A stretch of 64,000 nucleotides of DNA, taken from NCBI RefSeq assembly GCF_014698995.1, contig NZ_JACWZZ010000001.1, forward strand, positions 434,001-498,000, read 5' to 3'. Shown one piece after another: positions 52,956 to 63,937 of the stretch (position 1 is the first letter of the stretch; the number at the start of each line of letters is the position of its first letter). The stretch is from Hymenobacter duratus (lineage in GTDB: Bacteria; Bacteroidota; Bacteroidia; Cytophagales; Hymenobacteraceae). A program made the position numbers and the translations under genes. Below the pieces are notes generated by a model. The model was not told the origin of the DNA. It saw only the letters and a program-made list of their open reading frames with translations, and made no database searches.

Positions 52956-55900
52956 ATGCAAACACGCTACTCTTGTGCCCGGCGCGGCTTACGCGCGTTG
53001 GGTGAACTCTGTGCGCCCTGGAGCCTGGTGCTGGCCCTGTGGCTTGGGCTGGCGGCCACGGCTCCGGCCCAGGCGCAACTGAGCACGCTCAGTGAATCCT
53101 TTGACGTAGCGCCGCCCGCCGGCTGGGTTATCCGGAACCAGTCGCAGCCGGTAGGCACCACTTCCTGGTTTCAGGGCAACACCATTGATTTTCCCCCTCA
53201 AAGCAGCTCGGGCTACATTGCGGCCAACTATGAGAACGTCAGCTCCCAGGGTACCATCAGCTCCTGGCTGCTGACGCCGGAGCTGAGTCTGGTCAACGGC
53301 TCGACGTTTCGCTTCTGGACTCGCGCGGTGGCAGGAAGTTCTTACCCTGACCGCTTGCAGGTGCGCCTGAGCACGGCCGGCGCCAGCACCAACGTAGGTG
53401 CCAGCGCCACCGACGTGGGCGACTTCACGACGCTGGCGCTGGAGATTAACCCCGGCCTCACGATAGGCGGGTACCCTAGTAGCTGGACCCAGTACACCGT
53501 TACGGTTACCGGCGTGCCCTCGCTGATGACGGGCCGGTTTGCCTTCCGCTACTTCGTAACCAACGGCGGGGTTTTGGGTAACAATTCCGATTACATCGGC
53601 ATCGATGAGGTGGTGTATCAGCAGGCGGCCGTGGCCCCCACCGTCACGACGGCGGCGGCTACCACCATCGGCTCCACCAGTGCCGTGCTGGGCGGCAACG
53701 TAACGGCCATCGGCAGCGCGGCCGTTACGCAGCGCGGCGTGCTGTACAGCGCCACCAACACCACGCCCGCTATCGGCGGCACCGGCGTAACGCAGGATGC
53801 CAATGGTACGGGCGCGGGTACGTTCTCGGAAACCGTGGCGGGCCTCGCGGCCGGCACCACCTACTACGTGCGGGCCTACGCCATCAACAGCGCGGGCACC
53901 AGCTACGGCACGGTGCAGCCGTTTACGACTGCCACCACCGTCACGTCCATCGTGCGGGCCAGTACCACCAATCCCACCAACGCCGGCTCGGTCAGCTTCA
54001 CCGTGACGTTTGCCAGCCCCGTGACGGGGATATCCATCAGCAATTTCAGTGTCACGACGACCGGCGGCCTCAGCGGCGCTTCCATCAGCAGCCTGGTCGG
54101 CTCGGGCACTACCTACACGGTCAACGTGAACACGGGCACGGGCAACGGCACGCTGCGGCTGGATCTGACCAGCAGCAGCGGCATTTCGCCCACGGTAAGC
54201 GAGCTGCCCTTCACGGGTGGCCAGCCCTATGACATCGACAAGACCCGCCCCGCCGTGGCCATCAGCAGCACAGCGGGTGCCAGCGGCAGCAGCACCGGCA
54301 CCGCCCCGATTCCGTTCACGGTGACCTTCTCGGAAAACGTGAGCGGCTTTGTGGGCGGCGACGTGACCGTGACCAACGGCGCCATCACGGGTAACGTGGT
54401 AAACGGCACCAGCCCCGGCACCGTCTACACCTTCACCGTGACGCCCACCGCCGGCGGGCCCGTGACGGTGAACGTGCCGGCCAACGTGGCCCAGGACGCC
54501 GCCAGCAACTTCAATACGGCCGCCGCAGGAGCCTACAGCCTTACCTACGTGCTGCCCGCTACGCCCGCGCCCGTCGTGACGGTTCCGGCCAACGGCAGCC
54601 AGTTGAGCACCGGCACCCCCACCTACAGCGGCACGGCTTCGGCCAGCGCGGTTATCACCGTCTACGTGGACGGGACGACGGTGGGCACCACCACGGCCAG
54701 CACCGCCGGCAGCTGGACCCTGGTGCAGCCCACGGCATTGGCCCAGGGCAGCCATACGGTGTACGCCACGGCCCAGCTCAGCGGCCGGACGGTAAGTGTT
54801 AACTCCAATACCAACACCTTCACGGTATGCCCGGCCCCGGTAGCTACGGCCCGGCCCGTGGCCCTGGTGCTGGATGCCAACGGCAGCGCTACGCTGGCCG
54901 CCACGGCAGTAAACAATGGCAGCACCGCCAACTGCGGCCCGGCCACCGCCGGCAGCCTGACGCTGCAAAAATGGACGACGGGTGTGGCCTTTGGTGAAGT
55001 GCCCGAAGGCCAAACCCTGACCCTGACGGCCCCGGCCGGCGCCCGGTTTGTGTCGGTGGAGTTTGCCAGCTACGGCACGCCCACTGGCTCGGCAGGCAAC
55101 TACGCCCTCAGCGGCTGCCACGCCACCACCAGCTTGTCGGTGGTGGAAGCCGCGCTGCTGGGTCAGAACACGGGCAGCATCGTCGCCAGCAACACCACCT
55201 TCGGCGACCCCTGCGTGGGAACGTTCAAGAAGCTGGCCGTGCGGGCCACGTATGCCTACCCGGTTGGTACTCCGGCCGCGCAGCTCACCTACGGCTGCGC
55301 CGAAGCAGGGCTCAACTACGCGGCCCTGCTGGTGACCGATGCCGGTGGCAACACCGCCCTGGCCCTGACGACCGTGACCGTCACCGACAACCGGGCGCCG
55401 GCCCAGGGCACGCTGCCCGCCGCCCCGGCCCTGGCCCTGACCAACGTGCCCGAAGCCACTGGCTACGGCGTACTCTACCAGCTCGATATGCCGGCCAACG
55501 CCAACTTCGGGGCCCTGGCGGCGGTGCCGTACACCATCAACAACAGCAGCAACACCCAGCTGGGCACTCCGGCCCGCGTGGCCTACTTCATGGAGCTGAC
55601 CAACGGCAGCGGCACGCAGTGGGTGTGGGCGTCGATGGACAATTTCGCCAGCACCCTCACGCAGCTGGGCCTGCCGCACCGGTTGGCCAACCCCGTGAAC
55701 TGGCACCAAAGCGTAAGTAACCTGAACGTGTTCAGCAATGCCGGCGGCACGCTGGCTACGGGCACCAACCTGGGCACCGGCCGCGTGGAAATGTGGCCTG
55801 GCGACTATGCCCAGGCCAACACCGACAACGTGCCCGGCGCCAGCGGCTCGGTGTACGACTTCGGCGACCAGGCCACCAATACCAACGGCTACGGCTCGTT

Positions 55901-57767
55901 CCAGGTACACAACCTGGCCGCCCGGCAAACGGTGCTGGCCTACAATGCCTGGCACAAGACCGATGGCGACGACGTGGGCATCGGCAACCAGGTGGGTGGC
56001 TCCGGCAACCCCGACTGGACGTTTGCCCGCAACGTTGGCAACTACACGGTTAAGAGCCTCTACGTGCTGGTGCCCAACACCAACGCCTTCACGCAGCCGG
56101 CCACAGTAGCGCTGGGAGCCGATGGCACGGCCACCGTAGCGGGCAGCCAGCTCACCACGGCCGCCGCCACCGACAACTGCGGCGTGGCTTCCATTACGGT
56201 GAGCCCGAACACCTTCACCTGCGCCCAGGTCGGCACGCCCCAGACCGTGCGTGTCACCCTGACCGACGCCAGCGGCAATACGGCCACACAGTCGGCGGTT
56301 GTGACCGTAACGGTGCCGCCCACGGCCACGACCACCTGGAACGGCAGCGCCAGCACCACCTGGACCGACTGCGCCAACTGGAGCTACGGCAAAGTGCCTG
56401 ATGCCGCCACCAACGCCATTATCCCGACCGGCCTGAGCCGCTACCCCAGCCTGAGTGCCGGCACCGTAGCCGTGAAGGACCTGACCATTGAGGCTCCTAT
56501 CACGCTGGGCAGCGCGGCCACGGTGCAGGTCAACGGCAATTTTGCCTACAGCGGTACCGACCCGCTGGGCGGCACCATCGCCTTCGTGGGCACGGCCGCT
56601 ACCCACACGCTGGGCGGTACCGGCACGGCCGCCCTCACCAACGTGAGCGTGAACAAAACGGCCGGCACCGTGGAGCTGCAGCGCAACCTGACGCTGGATG
56701 GCACCCTGACCTTCGCGCCGGGCGCCGCCAACGTCGGTATCCTGAACACGGGCTCTGCGTACCGTCTCACGCTGGGCGCAGCGGCCAGTCTCAGCGAAAC
56801 CGAAACCAGCTACGTGCTGGGCCAGGTGGCCGTATCCCGGACCCTCGCGGCCGGCGCGACGCAGCCCTTCGGCGGCATCGGGCTGACCCTGACGCCGGCT
56901 GCCGGCTCCACGGCACCCGGCCTGACGCCAGTGGTGCGCACCACTGGCACCGCCCTGACCGGCGTAGACAACAGCGTGAGCATCCTGCGTAACTTCGATA
57001 TTCAGCCTGCCACGCGCACGGGCCTAGACGTAACGATGGTGTTCAGCTACTTTGAGCACGAGCTGAACGCTATTCCCGAAGCCAACCTCGTGTTGTTTAA
57101 ATCGGAAACCGGCGCCCCCGACACCTGGGCCAACCAGCGCTTCACCAGCCGCAGCGCGGCGGCCAACACCGTTACCAAGGCCGGCATCCGCAGCTTCTCA
57201 ATCTGGACGCTGGGCAACTCGGCGGCTCCGCTGCCAGTAGAGCTGACCGCCTTCACGGCCACGGCCGAAGGCCCGCACACCGTACGCCTGGCCTGGGCCA
57301 CAGCTTCGGAGAAAAACAGCGCCCGGTTTGAGGTAGAGCGCAGCCTGGACGGCGCCACCTTCGGGGACGTCGCTACGGTGCAGGCCGCGGGGAGCAGCAG
57401 CACCTCCCGCACCTATACCACGGTTGACCGGCAGCTGCCTACCGGCGCCTCCATGCTCTACTACCGCCTGCGCCAGGTAGACCAAGACGGCACGTTCTCG
57501 CACTCTCCGGTACGGGCCGTGGCGCTGAGCGCCGCCACGCCGGCCGTTCGCCTGATGATGGTACCCAACCCCACGACGGGGGCCACCACGCTGGCTGGCG
57601 CGAAAGCCGGCGCCACGGTGCAGGTGTTTGACGCCGTCGGCCGCCTCGTGCTGACCGCCACGGCCGATGCCACGGGCATGGCCCGCCTGGTGCTGCCGGC
57701 CGGGCAGCCTGCGGGCGTGTACGTGGTGCGCTCCGGCACGCAGGCTACGCGCCTCGTGCTGGAGTAA
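52956..57767 (+). CDS. Giant multidomain adhesin-like protein with T9SS sorting domain
   Basis: A 1603-residue surface or secreted protein. Signal region ([18 protein letters not shown]), cleaved-adhesin-like domain to about 222 ([16 protein letters not shown], then [13 protein letters not shown]), and Fn3/Ig-like repeats of the type [25 protein letters not shown]-type galactose-binding lectin-like module spans about 680-770 ([20 protein letters not shown], then [20 protein letters not shown]). An HYR-like domain ([19 protein letters not shown]), a typical pre-sorting Fn3 ([20 protein letters not shown]) and the type A T9SS sorting domain ([15 protein letters not shown] ... GVYVVRSG) follow. 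Start ATG 52956. Ligand unknown. Confidence 0.88.
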   Translation: MQTRYSCARRGLRALGELCAPWSLVLALWLGLAATAPAQAQLSTLSESFDVAPPAGWVIRNQSQPVGTTSWFQGNTIDFPPQSSSGYIAANYENVSSQGTISSWLLTPELSLVNGSTFRFWTRAVAGSSYPDRLQVRLSTAGASTNVGASATDVGDFTTLALEINPGLTIGGYPSSWTQYTVTVTGVPSLMTGRFAFRYFVTNGGVLGNNSDYIGIDEVVYQQAAVAPTVTTAAATTIGSTSAVLGGNVTAIGSAAVTQRGVLYSATNTTPAIGGTGVTQDANGTGAGTFSETVAGLAAGTTYYVRAYAINSAGTSYGTVQPFTTATTVTSIVRASTTNPTNAGSVSFTVTFASPVTGISISNFSVTTTGGLSGASISSLVGSGTTYTVNVNTGTGNGTLRLDLTSSSGISPTVSELPFTGGQPYDIDKTRPAVAISSTAGASGSSTGTAPIPFTVTFSENVSGFVGGDVTVTNGAITGNVVNGTSPGTVYTFTVTPTAGGPVTVNVPANVAQDAASNFNTAAAGAYSLTYVLPATPAPVVTVPANGSQLSTGTPTYSGTASASAVITVYVDGTTVGTTTASTAGSWTLVQPTALAQGSHTVYATAQLSGRTVSVNSNTNTFTVCPAPVATARPVALVLDANGSATLAATAVNNGSTANCGPATAGSLTLQKWTTGVAFGEVPEGQTLTLTAPAGARFVSVEFASYGTPTGSAGNYALSGCHATTSLSVVEAALLGQNTGSIVASNTTFGDPCVGTFKKLAVRATYAYPVGTPAAQLTYGCAEAGLNYAALLVTDAGGNTALALTTVTVTDNRAPAQGTLPAAPALALTNVPEATGYGVLYQLDMPANANFGALAAVPYTINNSSNTQLGTPARVAYFMELTNGSGTQWVWASMDNFASTLTQLGLPHRLANPVNWHQSVSNLNVFSNAGGTLATGTNLGTGRVEMWPGDYAQANTDNVPGASGSVYDFGDQATNTNGYGSFQVHNLAARQTVLAYNAWHKTDGDDVGIGNQVGGSGNPDWTFARNVGNYTVKSLYVLVPNTNAFTQPATVALGADGTATVAGSQLTTAAATDNCGVASITVSPNTFTCAQVGTPQTVRVTLTDASGNTATQSAVVTVTVPPTATTTWNGSASTTWTDCANWSYGKVPDAATNAIIPTGLSRYPSLSAGTVAVKDLTIEAPITLGSAATVQVNGNFAYSGTDPLGGTIAFVGTAATHTLGGTGTAALTNVSVNKTAGTVELQRNLTLDGTLTFAPGAANVGILNTGSAYRLTLGAAASLSETETSYVLGQVAVSRTLAAGATQPFGGIGLTLTPAAGSTAPGLTPVVRTTGTALTGVDNSVSILRNFDIQPATRTGLDVTMVFSYFEHELNAIPEANLVLFKSETGAPDTWANQRFTSRSAAANTVTKAGIRSFSIWTLGNSAAPLPVELTAFTATAEGPHTVRLAWATASEKNSARFEVERSLDGATFGDVATVQAAGSSSTSRTYTTVDRQLPTGASMLYYRLRQVDQDGTFSHSPVRAVALSAATPAVRLMMVPNPTTGATTLAGAKAGATVQVFDAVGRLVLTATADATGMARLVLPAGQPAGVYVVRSGTQATRLVLE

Positions 57768-57799
57768 CTGGAGTAATCTGGCGGCGCACCCGCCTCCCG

Positions 57800-57840
57800 C
57801 AAGAAAGCCCCGGCGCGTAGCGCCGGGGCTTTCTTGTTTT
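57800..57840. terminator. Bidirectional terminator
   Basis: 17-base arms at 57800-57816 and 57820-57836 with 3-base loop gta, followed by tttt. It lies between the convergent adhesin and HAD hydrolase genes. Confidence 0.9.
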
Positions 57841-57859
57841 AGTGCTTTCGGTACCGGGC

Positions 57860-58582
57860 TTACAACTGCATGTACTGCCGCTTTGCCAGCGCGCGGCTGG
57901 GTTTGGGCGTTTCGGGGTGCCGGGCCAGCAGCGCCAGTACCTGCTCGGGCGTGATGCCGGTGAAGTCCCGGATGACGGTGAGCGGGGCCTGGAACTGCTC
58001 GGGCTTGAGGGTCGTGCTGACCCCGATGACGCGTATTCCGGCCTTGTAAGCCGACTGCTCGCCCAGAAGGGCGTCCTCGAAGACCACGCAGCGCTCCGGC
58101 GGCACACCCAGCTGCCGGGCTGTTTCACGGAAGGTGTCTCTGTGGGGCTTGCCGCGCGGCACGTCGTCCTTGCCCACCACCACATCAAAGTAGCGGCGCA
58201 GGCCCATGTGGTCGATGATGTAGGCAATGGTATCGGCGCCGGAGCCGGTGCCCAGCCCGATGCGGAAGCCGGCGGCGCGGGCGGCCTGCAAAAACGGCGT
58301 GAGGCCGGCTAACTCGCGGCGCTTGTCCCAGTAGAGCGTGCGGTAAAGGAACTCGCGCTGGGCGGCATATTCCTCCAGCTTCTTTTTAGGAACAGGATTG
58401 GTGAAGACGGTTTTGAGGATGTTGGTGGCGGGCATGCCGTTGAGGCGCTCCAGCAGCTTGCGGGCGTTGGTGCTCAGGCCCAGGTCGCGGAACAGCAGCT
58501 GAAAGGCGCGGGCCTGCTCGGGCGTGTTGTCGATGAGCACGCCGTCCATGTCGAACAAAAGGGCGTAGGGCTGGTCGGGCAT
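57860..58582 (-). CDS. HAD family hydrolase (beta-phosphoglucomutase-like)
   Basis: Cytosolic phosphatase or phosphomutase of 240 residues. HAD motif I is FDMDGVLIDNT (two Asp), motif II GLGTGS, the motif III Lys lies near GKPHRDTF and motif IV is VVFEDALLG. The helical cap after motif I, with NGMPATNI, fits the beta-phosphoglucomutase subfamily. The natural substrate is open. Start MPDQPYALLF. Confidence 0.88.
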   Translation of the reverse strand: MPDQPYALLFDMDGVLIDNTPEQARAFQLLFRDLGLSTNARKLLERLNGMPATNILKTVFTNPVPKKKLEEYAAQREFLYRTLYWDKRRELAGLTPFLQAARAAGFRIGLGTGSGADTIAYIIDHMGLRRYFDVVVGKDDVPRGKPHRDTFRETARQLGVPPERCVVFEDALLGEQSAYKAGIRVIGVSTTLKPEQFQAPLTVIRDFTGITPEQVLALLARHPETPKPSRALAKRQYMQL

Positions 58583-58775
58583 AGCAAAAGGGTGCGCCGA
58601 AGCAGCGGCTTCAGCTGTAAGAAATGCGGGTAAAGCGAAGCCGGGCTTCTGCCTGCTGCTGTACGCAGCGGGTACGATTTAGCTGCCAGCGAAGTAATTC
58701 CGGTCGTTGGCCTCTATCTTTGGGGCCGCTTACGCGGGTTGCTGCGTTGGCGGCGGCGCCTAATTGCCTTCTGAT

Positions 58776-60485
58776 TTGAAAAAGAGCCTCTTATTGTTGC
58801 TGGCCGCCACGCTGGCGGGGTCTGCCGTGGGGCAGAAAAAAGGGAAAGCCCTGGCGCGTCCGAAGCTGGTGGTGGGCATCGTGGTAGACCAGATGCGCTA
58901 CGACTACCTCTACCGCTACTGGAGCAAGTACGGCAGCGGCGGCTTCCGGCGGCTGTTGGGCGAAGGCTTCAGCTACGAAAACGCCCACTACAACTACGTG
59001 CCCACCTACACCGGGCCGGGCCACGCCAGCATCTATACCGGCACCACGCCCTCGTTCCACGGCATCATCGGCAACAACTGGTTTGAGCGCGAAACCGGCC
59101 GCGGCACCTACGTCACGGAAGACCGGAGCGTGAAGTCGGTGGGCAGCACCAGCGAGCAGGGCCAGATGTCGCCGCGCCACATGCTGACTTCTACCATCAC
59201 CGACGAGCTGCGGCTGGCGACCAATTTCCAGAGCAAGGTGATTGGGGTGTGCATCAAAGACCGGGGTTCCATTCTGCCGGCCGGGCACGCGGCTAACGCA
59301 GCCTATTGGTACGATGGCAGCAACGGCGCTTTCATCAGCAGCACCTACTACCAGAACACGCTGCCCGAGTGGGTGACGAAGTTCAACGGTGAAAACCGCG
59401 CCGCCCGCTACCTCGACCAGCCCTGGAATACCCTGCTGCCTATCGGGCAGTACACCGAAAGCTCGCCCGACGACGTGGCCTGGGAATCGGCGTTCCGGGG
59501 CGAAGCCAAGCCCGTTTTCCCGCATGATCTGCCCACGCTGAGCGCCACGCTGCCGGCCGCCGTAAAGGGAGCCTTGCAGGCTACCGGCGAGAAAACGACC
59601 CCGGCCCGCAACCTCGACCTGATTCGTTCCACGCCTTTCGGCAACTCGCTCACGCTGGATTTCGCGCTGGAAGCTGTGCGGGCCGAGCAGCTGGGCCAGC
59701 GCGGCCAGACCGATTTTCTGGCCCTCAGCTTCAGCAGTACCGACTACGTAGGGCACCAGTTTGGGGTGAATGCCATTGAAACCCAGGACACCTACCTGCG
59801 CCTCGACCAGGACATTGCGCGCCTGCTCACCTACCTCGACAAGACCGTGGGCAAAGGCCAGGCGCTGGTGTTTCTGTCCGCTGACCATGCTGCGGCCCAC
59901 GCGCCCGGCTTCCTCGCCGACCACCACCTGCCCGGCGGCTCGGTGGGCCCGCGCCTCATGCAGGACTCCATTCAGCAGGCACTGGTGCGCCGCCACGGCC
60001 CCGGCAAGTGGGTGCTCAGCTACGAAAACCAGCAGGTGTACCTCAACCGCCCGCTTATCGCCGAAAAGAAGCTGAACCTGCGCCTGGTGCAGGACGAAGT
60101 AGTGGACATTGCCGGGCAGCTGGCCGGCGTCAACCGCGCCATCACGGCCGACGACGTGCAGAAGTCGCACTGGGAAAGCGGCATGCTGATGTATCTGGAA
60201 AACGGCTACTACCCCAAGCGCAGCGGCGACGTGCTGGTGGTGCTACAGCCGGGCTGGCTGGAATCGTACTCGTACCCCGTCAATAAAGGCACTACCCACG
60301 GCTCCCTCAACAACTACGATACGCACGTGCCTCTGCTGTTCTGGGGCTGGCGCGTGAAGCAGGGCGAGTCGAGCCACCCGGCTAAAATCACCGATATTGC
60401 AGCTACCGTAGCCCGCTGGCTCCACATTCAGGAACCCAACGGCTGCACCGGCGAGCCCCTGCTGGAAGTTCTTTCGGCCAAATAA
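58776..60485 (+). CDS. pafA: PafA-type alkaline phosphatase, TTG start
   Basis: Periplasmic phosphate-releasing enzyme of the alkaline phosphatase superfamily. The nucleophile motif VPTYTGPGHASIYTG places Thr79, and IKDRGSILPAGH supplies Lys161 and Arg163, which match in spacing the K162/R164 of Elizabethkingia PafA as I recall it. Metal ligands appear in SSTDYVGHQFG and LSADHAAAHAPG. No ATG precedes the signal peptide: TTG at 58776 (MKKSLLLLLAATLAG) is best, with TTG at 58764 as an alternative. -7-like TATCTTTG at 58715-58722. Located upstream of ppa on the same strand. Confidence 0.88.
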   Translation: MKKSLLLLLAATLAGSAVGQKKGKALARPKLVVGIVVDQMRYDYLYRYWSKYGSGGFRRLLGEGFSYENAHYNYVPTYTGPGHASIYTGTTPSFHGIIGNNWFERETGRGTYVTEDRSVKSVGSTSEQGQMSPRHMLTSTITDELRLATNFQSKVIGVCIKDRGSILPAGHAANAAYWYDGSNGAFISSTYYQNTLPEWVTKFNGENRAARYLDQPWNTLLPIGQYTESSPDDVAWESAFRGEAKPVFPHDLPTLSATLPAAVKGALQATGEKTTPARNLDLIRSTPFGNSLTLDFALEAVRAEQLGQRGQTDFLALSFSSTDYVGHQFGVNAIETQDTYLRLDQDIARLLTYLDKTVGKGQALVFLSADHAAAHAPGFLADHHLPGGSVGPRLMQDSIQQALVRRHGPGKWVLSYENQQVYLNRPLIAEKKLNLRLVQDEVVDIAGQLAGVNRAITADDVQKSHWESGMLMYLENGYYPKRSGDVLVVLQPGWLESYSYPVNKGTTHGSLNNYDTHVPLLFWGWRVKQGESSHPAKITDIAATVARWLHIQEPNGCTGEPLLEVLSAK

Positions 60486-60575
60486 CCCGCCGGTCCGTAT
60501 CCCGGGCAGGCACCTCCGCGTCATACACTTACTTACTCATACCATTAGGTGCAACGGGCACCTGCTTTTTTTCTC

Positions 60576-61160
60576 ATGGCTCATTTCAATCCCTGGCATG
60601 ATGTGGCGCGCGGCGACGACGCTCCCAAAGTTGTAAACGGTATCATCGAAATTCCGAAAGGCTCGAAGGCCAAGTACGAGCTGGACAAAGACAGCGGCCT
60701 GCTGAAACTGGACCGCGTACTGTTTTCGGCCGTGCATTATCCGGCCGCCTACGGCTTCATTCCGCAGACCTACTGCGACGACAAGGACCCGCTCGATATT
60801 CTGGTGCTTTGCTCGGTAGATATCGTGCCCATGTGCCTCGTGGAAGCCAAGGTTATTGGCGTAATGCAGATGATTGACGGCGACGAAGAGGACGACAAAA
60901 TCATTGCGGTAGCGGCCCACGACATCTCCGTGAACCACTTCAACGACATTGCCGACCTGCCCCCGCACACGCTCAACGAAATGCAGCGCTTTTTCGAGGA
61001 CTACAAAGCTCTGGAGCACAAGCACGTGACCGTGGAGCGTTTCATGGGCCGCGAAGAGGCTTACCGCATCATCGAGGACAGCATCACGCTCTATCACGAG
61101 ACGTTCCCGAACGGCGCATCTGCGGCTTCTGCCAAGCAGACCTCTGGCGTCGAGCTGTAG
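60576..61160 (+). CDS. ppa: Inorganic pyrophosphatase, family I
   Basis: Cytosolic enzyme hydrolysing pyrophosphate to phosphate. Family I motifs: [38 protein letters not shown] with the Mg-binding acidic cluster DDKDPLDIL, and [12 protein letters not shown]. Its 194 residues fit the bacterial form. Start ATG 60576; a further 9 codons upstream are open. It follows the phosphatase gene after 90 bases, consistent with phosphate economy, but may be transcribed separately. Confidence 0.95.
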   Translation: MAHFNPWHDVARGDDAPKVVNGIIEIPKGSKAKYELDKDSGLLKLDRVLFSAVHYPAAYGFIPQTYCDDKDPLDILVLCSVDIVPMCLVEAKVIGVMQMIDGDEEDDKIIAVAAHDISVNHFNDIADLPPHTLNEMQRFFEDYKALEHKHVTVERFMGREEAYRIIEDSITLYHETFPNGASAASAKQTSGVEL

Positions 61161-61186
61161 GCTCGCGGTACTACTAGGCTACCCGC

Positions 61187-61222
61187 AGCGCCTCTCCTGA
61201 CCACTTGGTTGGGAGAGGCGCT
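61187..61222 (+). terminator. Hairpin after ppa, terminator-like
   Basis: Arms agcgcctctcc (61187-61197) and ggagaggcgct (61212-61222) with a 14-base loop that can itself pair. No proper T-run, so efficiency is uncertain. Confidence 0.5.
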
Positions 61223-61399
61223 TCGCGTTGTAGGCTGCTGAGCATTGTGTCTGTTATGGGCCTTCCCATCTTTCTGCGGCAGAAAGGTTCGCCAGAGTCG
61301 AAGCCTGTGGACGCGAGCCACGATGAAACGGGCGAGTAAAGCCGGGGCTGTCGTACTTTTGGGCCCACGGGTTTTTCGTCTGTTGCTTGCCCTGGCCCT

Positions 61400-62305
61400 A
61401 TGCGTCCTTCCTCCGATAAGCCTTCCGGTGCTGCCTCTTCCGGCGCTTTGCCCTGGACCGCCATTCTGCGGCAGTGGACCGACGCCGTGCTCTACAGCAG
61501 CACGTGGCTGGCGCTGGCCGCGCTGGCTCTCACCTGGGCCACGTTTCTGTTTTGGCGGGTAGACATTCCGTGGCGGCTGGCGGTGCTTATTTTTGCGGCC
61601 ACTCTTTTCCTGTATAACATCGACAGCGTGCTGCCTTACAAGTTTCAGCAGCAGCTGGTGCTGAGCGGGCGCAAGCGCTGGATGCTGGCACACCGCCGCG
61701 AGTTGTTTGCGCTAGCTATAGCGGCACTGGTGGTAGCGGCGGTCCTGTTTTTTCTGGATGGCTGGCAGCACCTGACCCTGTTTCTGGGACACTTGGCCGC
61801 TATTTCGCTGCTTTACTCACTACCGCTGGTGAAGTGGCGCAGCCGCTGGCGTGCCCTCCGCGACCTGCCGCTGCTCAAGGTATTCCTCATTGCCTATGTC
61901 TGGGCCGCCGTGACGGTCTGGATTCCGGCGCTGTACCTGGGAAAACCCCTGGCCGCTCCGCTGGTGCTGGTACTGTTCGCGCGGCGGTTCTGCTTCATCC
62001 TGGCCCTGGCCTTCGTCTTCGATATCCGCGACTATACCAAAGACCGCCTGACCGGTACGCTCACGTTTCCGGGCGTATTCGGGGTGCGGGCTACCAAGCT
62101 GTTTGCGCTGGCCGTGCTGGCTGTCGCCAACGTACTGCTGCCCTGGGGAGTGAGTAGTGCCCACTTGCTGGCCCTGCTGCTGCCTTCGGTGCTGGCGGCG
62201 GCCGTCATCTGGTACGCCGACGAAACCCGGCCGGACTACTACTTCGCCCTTCTCACCGATGGCGTGATGATCGTACAGTTTCTGGCCGTGTACTGGGCTA
62301 CCTGA
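61400..62305 (+). CDS. UbiA-like membrane protein
   Basis: A 301-residue protein with about eight membrane helices. The segment FDIRDYTKDRLTGTLTFPGV resembles the second Asp-rich motif (DxxxD) of UbiA prenyltransferases, and the preceding helices fit the fold, but the first NDxxDxxxD motif is only loosely visible (YNIDSVLPYK). It could be a divergent prenyltransferase or a relative that has lost activity. Start ATG 61400. It sits between ppa and the NAD(P)HX repair gene; the pyrophosphate released by prenyl transfer makes the ppa link suggestive only. Confidence 0.65.
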   Translation: MRPSSDKPSGAASSGALPWTAILRQWTDAVLYSSTWLALAALALTWATFLFWRVDIPWRLAVLIFAATLFLYNIDSVLPYKFQQQLVLSGRKRWMLAHRRELFALAIAALVVAAVLFFLDGWQHLTLFLGHLAAISLLYSLPLVKWRSRWRALRDLPLLKVFLIAYVWAAVTVWIPALYLGKPLAAPLVLVLFARRFCFILALAFVFDIRDYTKDRLTGTLTFPGVFGVRATKLFALAVLAVANVLLPWGVSSAHLLALLLPSVLAAAVIWYADETRPDYYFALLTDGVMIVQFLAVYWAT

Positions 62306-62364
62306 ACTACCGGCATGCCGCTCAGGAATTCCGCCTGCCATCCGTAGGCAAGACGACGCCGCTG

Positions 62365-63879
62365 CTAGCTATCCGTTAGCTCCTGCAAAGCGGGACCAAT
62401 GTAACGGATCAGGTCACTGGCGGTGAGGCCGGCCTGACCGGTTTCGGCGGCGGCCAGGTCGCCGGCGCGGCCATGAGCATATATACCCAGCAGCGCCGCG
62501 TCGAGAGGGGAGAGGCGTTTGTCGGCGCGTAGCGCCAGCAGCAGGCCGGTTAGTACGTCGCCGCTACCGCCACTGGCCATGCCGGGGTTGCCGGTACTGT
62601 TGAAATAAACCGGCCCCTCGGGCGTGCCTAAAGCCGTGTAGGCTCCTTTGAGCACGCAGTAGCAGCGGTGTCGGGCGCAGAAGTCGCGCAGCTGCTCCAG
62701 CCGGTGGTAGTCGTCGCGGGCGGGCTCCCCGATGAGGCGCTCAAATTCCTTGGGGTGCGGTGTGAGCAGGCTGTTGGGGGGCAGGAGCTCCAGCAGCGCA
62801 CGGTGGGCAGCCAGCAGGTTCAGGGCGTCGGCATCAAGCACCAGCGGGAGTTTGGAACCGCTTTGCAGCAAGTTCCGGAGCACTTCAGCGGTAGCAGCCT
62901 CCTGCCCCAGGCCCGGTCCCATGCCCACAGCGGCGTACGGCTGCAGCGCGGGCAGCTCCGTCACGAATTCCCGGCCGGGGTCAGCAAGTACCATGGCCTC
63001 CGGAGCTGAAATCTGCAGAATATCGTAGCCAACTGCGGGGCCCCGCACCGTGAGCAGCCCCACGCCACCGTGCAGGCAGGCCCGCGCCGCCAGTACCGCC
63101 GCGCCCATTTTGCCGTAGCTGCCCGCCAGCAGCAGTGCGTGCCCGAATGTGCCTTTGTGGGAAAACTTTCCGCGCTGCGGTAGTCTTCCGCGCAGAAAAC
63201 CTGCATCCACAAAGTGGTTATCCACAGCCTCCTTGTGGATAAAGTCGGCGTCGAGCCCAATGGGCAGCACAGTCCATTTACCTACAAACCCAGCATTCTG
63301 GGGGAGCAGAAACGCCAGCTTGGGCAGCTCAAAACTGAGGGTGTAGCGGGCTTGTACCACTGGGCTATCAGCGGGCTGGGAACTATCAGCCAATAGACCG
63401 GAAGGCACATCAACAGCAAGTAGAGTCGCGCCTGACTGGTTGAGGTGCGCCACAACGTCGGCCGCCAGGCCCGCCAGCGGCCGGCTGAGGCCGGTACCGA
63501 ACAGCGCATCCAGCACTACGGCTTCGGGGGGCAGCGCTGGCATCGTGCGGCTGCTAAGCTTCGTGCAGGGAATCTGCGGCGGCAGCCGTTGGCGGTTCAG
63601 CAGAAAATCGGGAGAGTGCTTCGTGGCAGGTAGCAACCATACCTGGGGCGTGTAGCCGGCCGCATGCAGCTGACGGGCTATGGCCAGGCCGTCGCCGCCG
63701 TTGTTGCCGGGGCCGCAGAAGATGTGGATAGGCGTGGCGAAAGCCGGTTGGAGCTGGTCGAGAAGCCAGGTGGTGCAGGCGGTAGCGGCGCGTTCCATCA
63801 GCGCCTCGGAGCTGATGCCCTGGGCCTGCAGTGTCGCCTGGTCGAGGGCGCGGGTCTGGCGGGCGGTAAGAATTTTCAT
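62365..63879 (-). CDS. nnr: Bifunctional NAD(P)H-hydrate epimerase/dehydratase
   Basis: Repairs damaged NAD(P)H hydrates. The N-terminal YjeF domain (residues 1-215) holds CGPGNNGGDGLAIARQL; the C-terminal kinase-like dehydratase domain has KMGAAVLAARACLHGGVGLL, LLTPHPKEFERLIG and NPGMASGGSGDVLTGLL. 504 residues, the usual length. Start MKILTARQTR. Convergent with the UbiA-like gene. Confidence 0.95.
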   Translation of the reverse strand: MKILTARQTRALDQATLQAQGISSEALMERAATACTTWLLDQLQPAFATPIHIFCGPGNNGGDGLAIARQLHAAGYTPQVWLLPATKHSPDFLLNRQRLPPQIPCTKLSSRTMPALPPEAVVLDALFGTGLSRPLAGLAADVVAHLNQSGATLLAVDVPSGLLADSSQPADSPVVQARYTLSFELPKLAFLLPQNAGFVGKWTVLPIGLDADFIHKEAVDNHFVDAGFLRGRLPQRGKFSHKGTFGHALLLAGSYGKMGAAVLAARACLHGGVGLLTVRGPAVGYDILQISAPEAMVLADPGREFVTELPALQPYAAVGMGPGLGQEAATAEVLRNLLQSGSKLPLVLDADALNLLAAHRALLELLPPNSLLTPHPKEFERLIGEPARDDYHRLEQLRDFCARHRCYCVLKGAYTALGTPEGPVYFNSTGNPGMASGGSGDVLTGLLLALRADKRLSPLDAALLGIYAHGRAGDLAAAETGQAGLTASDLIRYIGPALQELTDS

Positions 63880-63937
63880 GGTACTCTATCATACGGTATC
63901 TTGCCGGCTATTGATAGTCGCACATTGCATAGCTGCT

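Noticed and set aside
52989-56606. 1205-codon minus-strand frame opposite the giant adhesin
   Set aside because: It mirrors the Thr/Gly/Ala-rich repeats of the real gene; no start, signal or domain.
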